Source: Dokdonia sinensis
GTDB lineage: Bacteria > Bacteroidota > Bacteroidia > Flavobacteriales > Flavobacteriaceae
Assembly (NCBI RefSeq): GCF_003688895.1
Contig: NZ_REFV01000002.1
Location: forward strand, 248,001-312,000
DNA length: 64,000 bases
Direction: 5' to 3'
A program made the translations under genes and the position numbers. Shown piece by piece: positions 62,406-64,000 of this stretch (position 1 is its first letter; each line of letters starts with the position of its first letter). Under the pieces are notes generated by a model, which was given only the letters and a program-made list of their open reading frames with translations, was not told the DNA's origin and did no database searches.

Positions 62406-63338
62406 ATGAAGATAGAGCCTGATATAGAAAGACTCATCGACGCGCTCGATGATAAATACGAGAAAATAGACCAAGATCTAGATGATCATCTTGAGGGTCT
62501 ATTACAAAGCAAGCCCATTACCTATTGGGATTACATCCATACAGATGCTTTGCTCAATTTACAATTACCCCGCACAAGCTTTCCAGATGAGAACGTATTC
62601 ATAATGTACCATCAGGTTACAGAGCTTTACTTTAAAATGGTGCTTTGGGAAATTGAGCAAGTATGTCACCATCCTAATCTTACAGCAACCTTTTTCAGCT
62701 CTCGATTGGGTAGGATAAGTCGTTATTTTGATATGCTTACATCTTCCTTTACCATCATGAAAGATGGAATGGATCTCGAGCAGTACATGAAGTTTAGAAA
62801 AACGCTCACTCCTGCTAGCGGTTTTCAGAGTGCGCAATATCGTAAGATAGAATTTGCAAGCACCGACTTGATAAATTTAATAGATGCACGCTTTCGCGAA
62901 AGCATAGATCGCAATACTCCCTACGAACACGCGTTAGAACATCTGTACTGGCAAGCGGCGGGAAAGGACTATAATACAGGTAAAAAGTCTTATTTGCTTA
63001 CTGCTTTTGAAGAGAAATATAAAAACGACTTCATTGCCTTTACAAAAGAATATAATACCATAAATTTGTACGCCAAATTTAAGAGCCTACCCAAAAGTGT
63101 TCAACAAGACCAAAAGTTGCGTGATGCAATGCGTCACTACGATTACACGGTAAATGTCACTTGGGTAATGTCACATTATAATACGGCAAATCACTATCTT
63201 AATAACGGAAAGACACCTGTAGAGGCAACAGGAGGTAGTGAGTGGACAAAGTATATGCACCCTAAATACCAGCGTAGGATTTTCTTTCCCGACGTATGGA
63301 CGGCTCAAGAGCTGGAAAACTGGGGACAAAATGTTTAA
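62406..63338 (+). CDS. kynA: tryptophan 2,3-dioxygenase family protein
   Basis: 310 residues. The family segments LLNLQLPRTSFPDENVFIMYHQVTELYFKMVLWEIEQ, FQSAQYRKIEF and YHxY-type HYDYTVNVTWVMSHYNTANHYL are present. The enzyme would open the indole ring of tryptophan with a haem. A palindrome copy (62890-62903) lies in the gene and encodes FRES. Its stop overlaps the ATG of the metallopeptidase-like gene (TAATG), as in other Flavobacteria. Confidence 0.85.
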   Translation: MKIEPDIERLIDALDDKYEKIDQDLDDHLEGLLQSKPITYWDYIHTDALLNLQLPRTSFPDENVFIMYHQVTELYFKMVLWEIEQVCHHPNLTATFFSSRLGRISRYFDMLTSSFTIMKDGMDLEQYMKFRKTLTPASGFQSAQYRKIEFASTDLINLIDARFRESIDRNTPYEHALEHLYWQAAGKDYNTGKKSYLLTAFEEKYKNDFIAFTKEYNTINLYAKFKSLPKSVQQDQKLRDAMRHYDYTVNVTWVMSHYNTANHYLNNGKTPVEATGGSEWTKYMHPKYQRRIFFPDVWTAQELENWGQNV

Positions 63339-64000
63339 TGACTAGAATTTTAATTTTTGTGAAGATAAAACCCCTACTCCTTTTATTATTGAGCGGATTA
63401 TTAACTATTTCTTGTGGCAATAATCCTGAAGATACTTTAACTCCAGAAGAAATATACAGCGCACCACCCGAGGTGGTAAAAGAATACGGCTTTGTGCTAG
63501 ACGATTTTACAGTAGAGCGTGACACAGTTCAGAAAGGCGATAGCTTTGGTAAAATCCTTTTTGATGCAAATGTAGATTATGCAACTATTCAAGAAATCTC
63601 TGACTCCGTACAGCCTGTATTTGACACAAAACGCATCAGAGTAGGAAAACCTTATGTATTACTAAAAGCAAAGGATACTACAAATGCTGCTCAAGTTTTT
63701 ATTTACGAACAAAATAAGGAAGATTATGTTGTAGTTGATTTTCAAAATCAAATTAAAGCAGCTGCAAGAAAGCATCCCACCACAGTTTACGAACGTGAGA
63801 TCTCTGGAGTCATAAATAGTAATCTCTCCTCAACCTTTGACGATTTAGGGGTGAGTGTAAATGTTGCCTATAAAATGGCAGATGTTTATGCTTGGACTAT
63901 TGATTTTTTTAAACTTCAGAAGGGAGATCGTTTTAAAGTAATTTATGACGAGCGTTTTGTAAATGATTCTATTCCTGCTGGAATTGGAAATATAAAGGCC
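63338..64000 (+). CDS. lipoprotein of the M23 peptidase type, cut by window end
   Basis: An open frame runs from the ATG at 63338 to the window end, 221 codons. The start encodes a signal peptide with a lipobox (LLTISCGN). The following part, with QKGDSFGKILFDANVDYATIQEISDSV and DVYAWTIDFFKLQKGDRFKVIYDERFV, matches the N-terminal (OapA/LysM-like) region of M23-family peptidoglycan DD-metallopeptidases. The zinc-binding catalytic domain would lie beyond 64000. The start overlaps the tryptophan dioxygenase stop by one base. Confidence 0.75.
   Translation, partial: MTRILIFVKIKPLLLLLLSGLLTISCGNNPEDTLTPEEIYSAPPEVVKEYGFVLDDFTVERDTVQKGDSFGKILFDANVDYATIQEISDSVQPVFDTKRIRVGKPYVLLKAKDTTNAAQVFIYEQNKEDYVVVDFQNQIKAAARKHPTTVYEREISGVINSNLSSTFDDLGVSVNVAYKMADVYAWTIDFFKLQKGDRFKVIYDERFVNDSIPAGIGNIKA

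Overview
The window is about 64 kb of AT-rich chromosome from a marine-type member of the Bacteroidota, most likely family Flavobacteriaceae. I infer this from a GLPGLI-family protein, SusC-like TonB-dependent receptors, a carboxypeptidase-like domain ahead of the receptor plug, promoter motifs of the TTG-N17-19-TANNTTTG type, few clear Shine-Dalgarno sites, and gene orders such as ftsX-DUF3098-uppP-truB and greA-HIT. A Dokdonia-like genus is a guess. I saw no rRNA, tRNA, transposase, phage gene or CRISPR array.

Layout. 1-5 kb: an outer-membrane receptor, a GLPGLI protein and a membrane-anchored winged-helix regulator. 5-12.5 kb: YceI-like protein, EEP-family hydrolase, KatG, MarC-like protein, S41 protease and dCMP deaminase. 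12.7-17.6 kb: HupE-like protein, then a tightly coupled four-gene cluster (coiled-coil protein, longin/roadblock-like protein, Ras-like GTPase, hybrid histidine kinase), then fructose-bisphosphatase. 17.7-22.6 kb: acetyltransferase, aspartokinase, PlsC-GNAT fusion and an AAA+ DUF4143 protein behind a nested 21-bp dyad. 22.7-28.5 kb: flavodoxin-like and DUF421 proteins, a partial arsenic gene set, enoyl-CoA hydratase, NtrY-like kinase and a HemJ/CopD protein. 28.5-44.9 kb: large beta-propeller protein, ketopantoate reductase, the ftsX-uppP-truB block and many housekeeping genes, ending with greA and HIT. 45-50.6 kb: a thiamine-type receptor under a TPP riboswitch, a remnant of a phosphopantetheinyl transferase gene beside the intact gene, and ahcY. 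50.7-64 kb: aromatic amino acid catabolism (homogentisate dioxygenase, 4-hydroxyphenylpyruvate dioxygenase, tryptophan 2,3-dioxygenase, Lrp regulator) interleaved with a LytS-type kinase and LytTR regulator, ending in a metallopeptidase-like gene cut by the window edge.

Unusual structure. (1) A 22-bp perfect palindrome (half-site TTACGCTTTCG plus its complement) recurs all along the window. Its inner 14-mer occurs exactly 14 times, in intergenic DNA and in all three frames of genes. (2) At five loci a 24-bp unit, once in tandem, sits inside a palindrome that appears split at its centre. (3) Two four-helix-bundle genes each lie between inverted repeats and interrupt likely operons, like mobile 23S-rRNA-IVS-type elements. 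(4) The GTPase-kinase cluster looks like an uncharacterised signalling module. (5) The phosphopantetheinyl transferase remnant differs from the intact gene almost only at synonymous sites.
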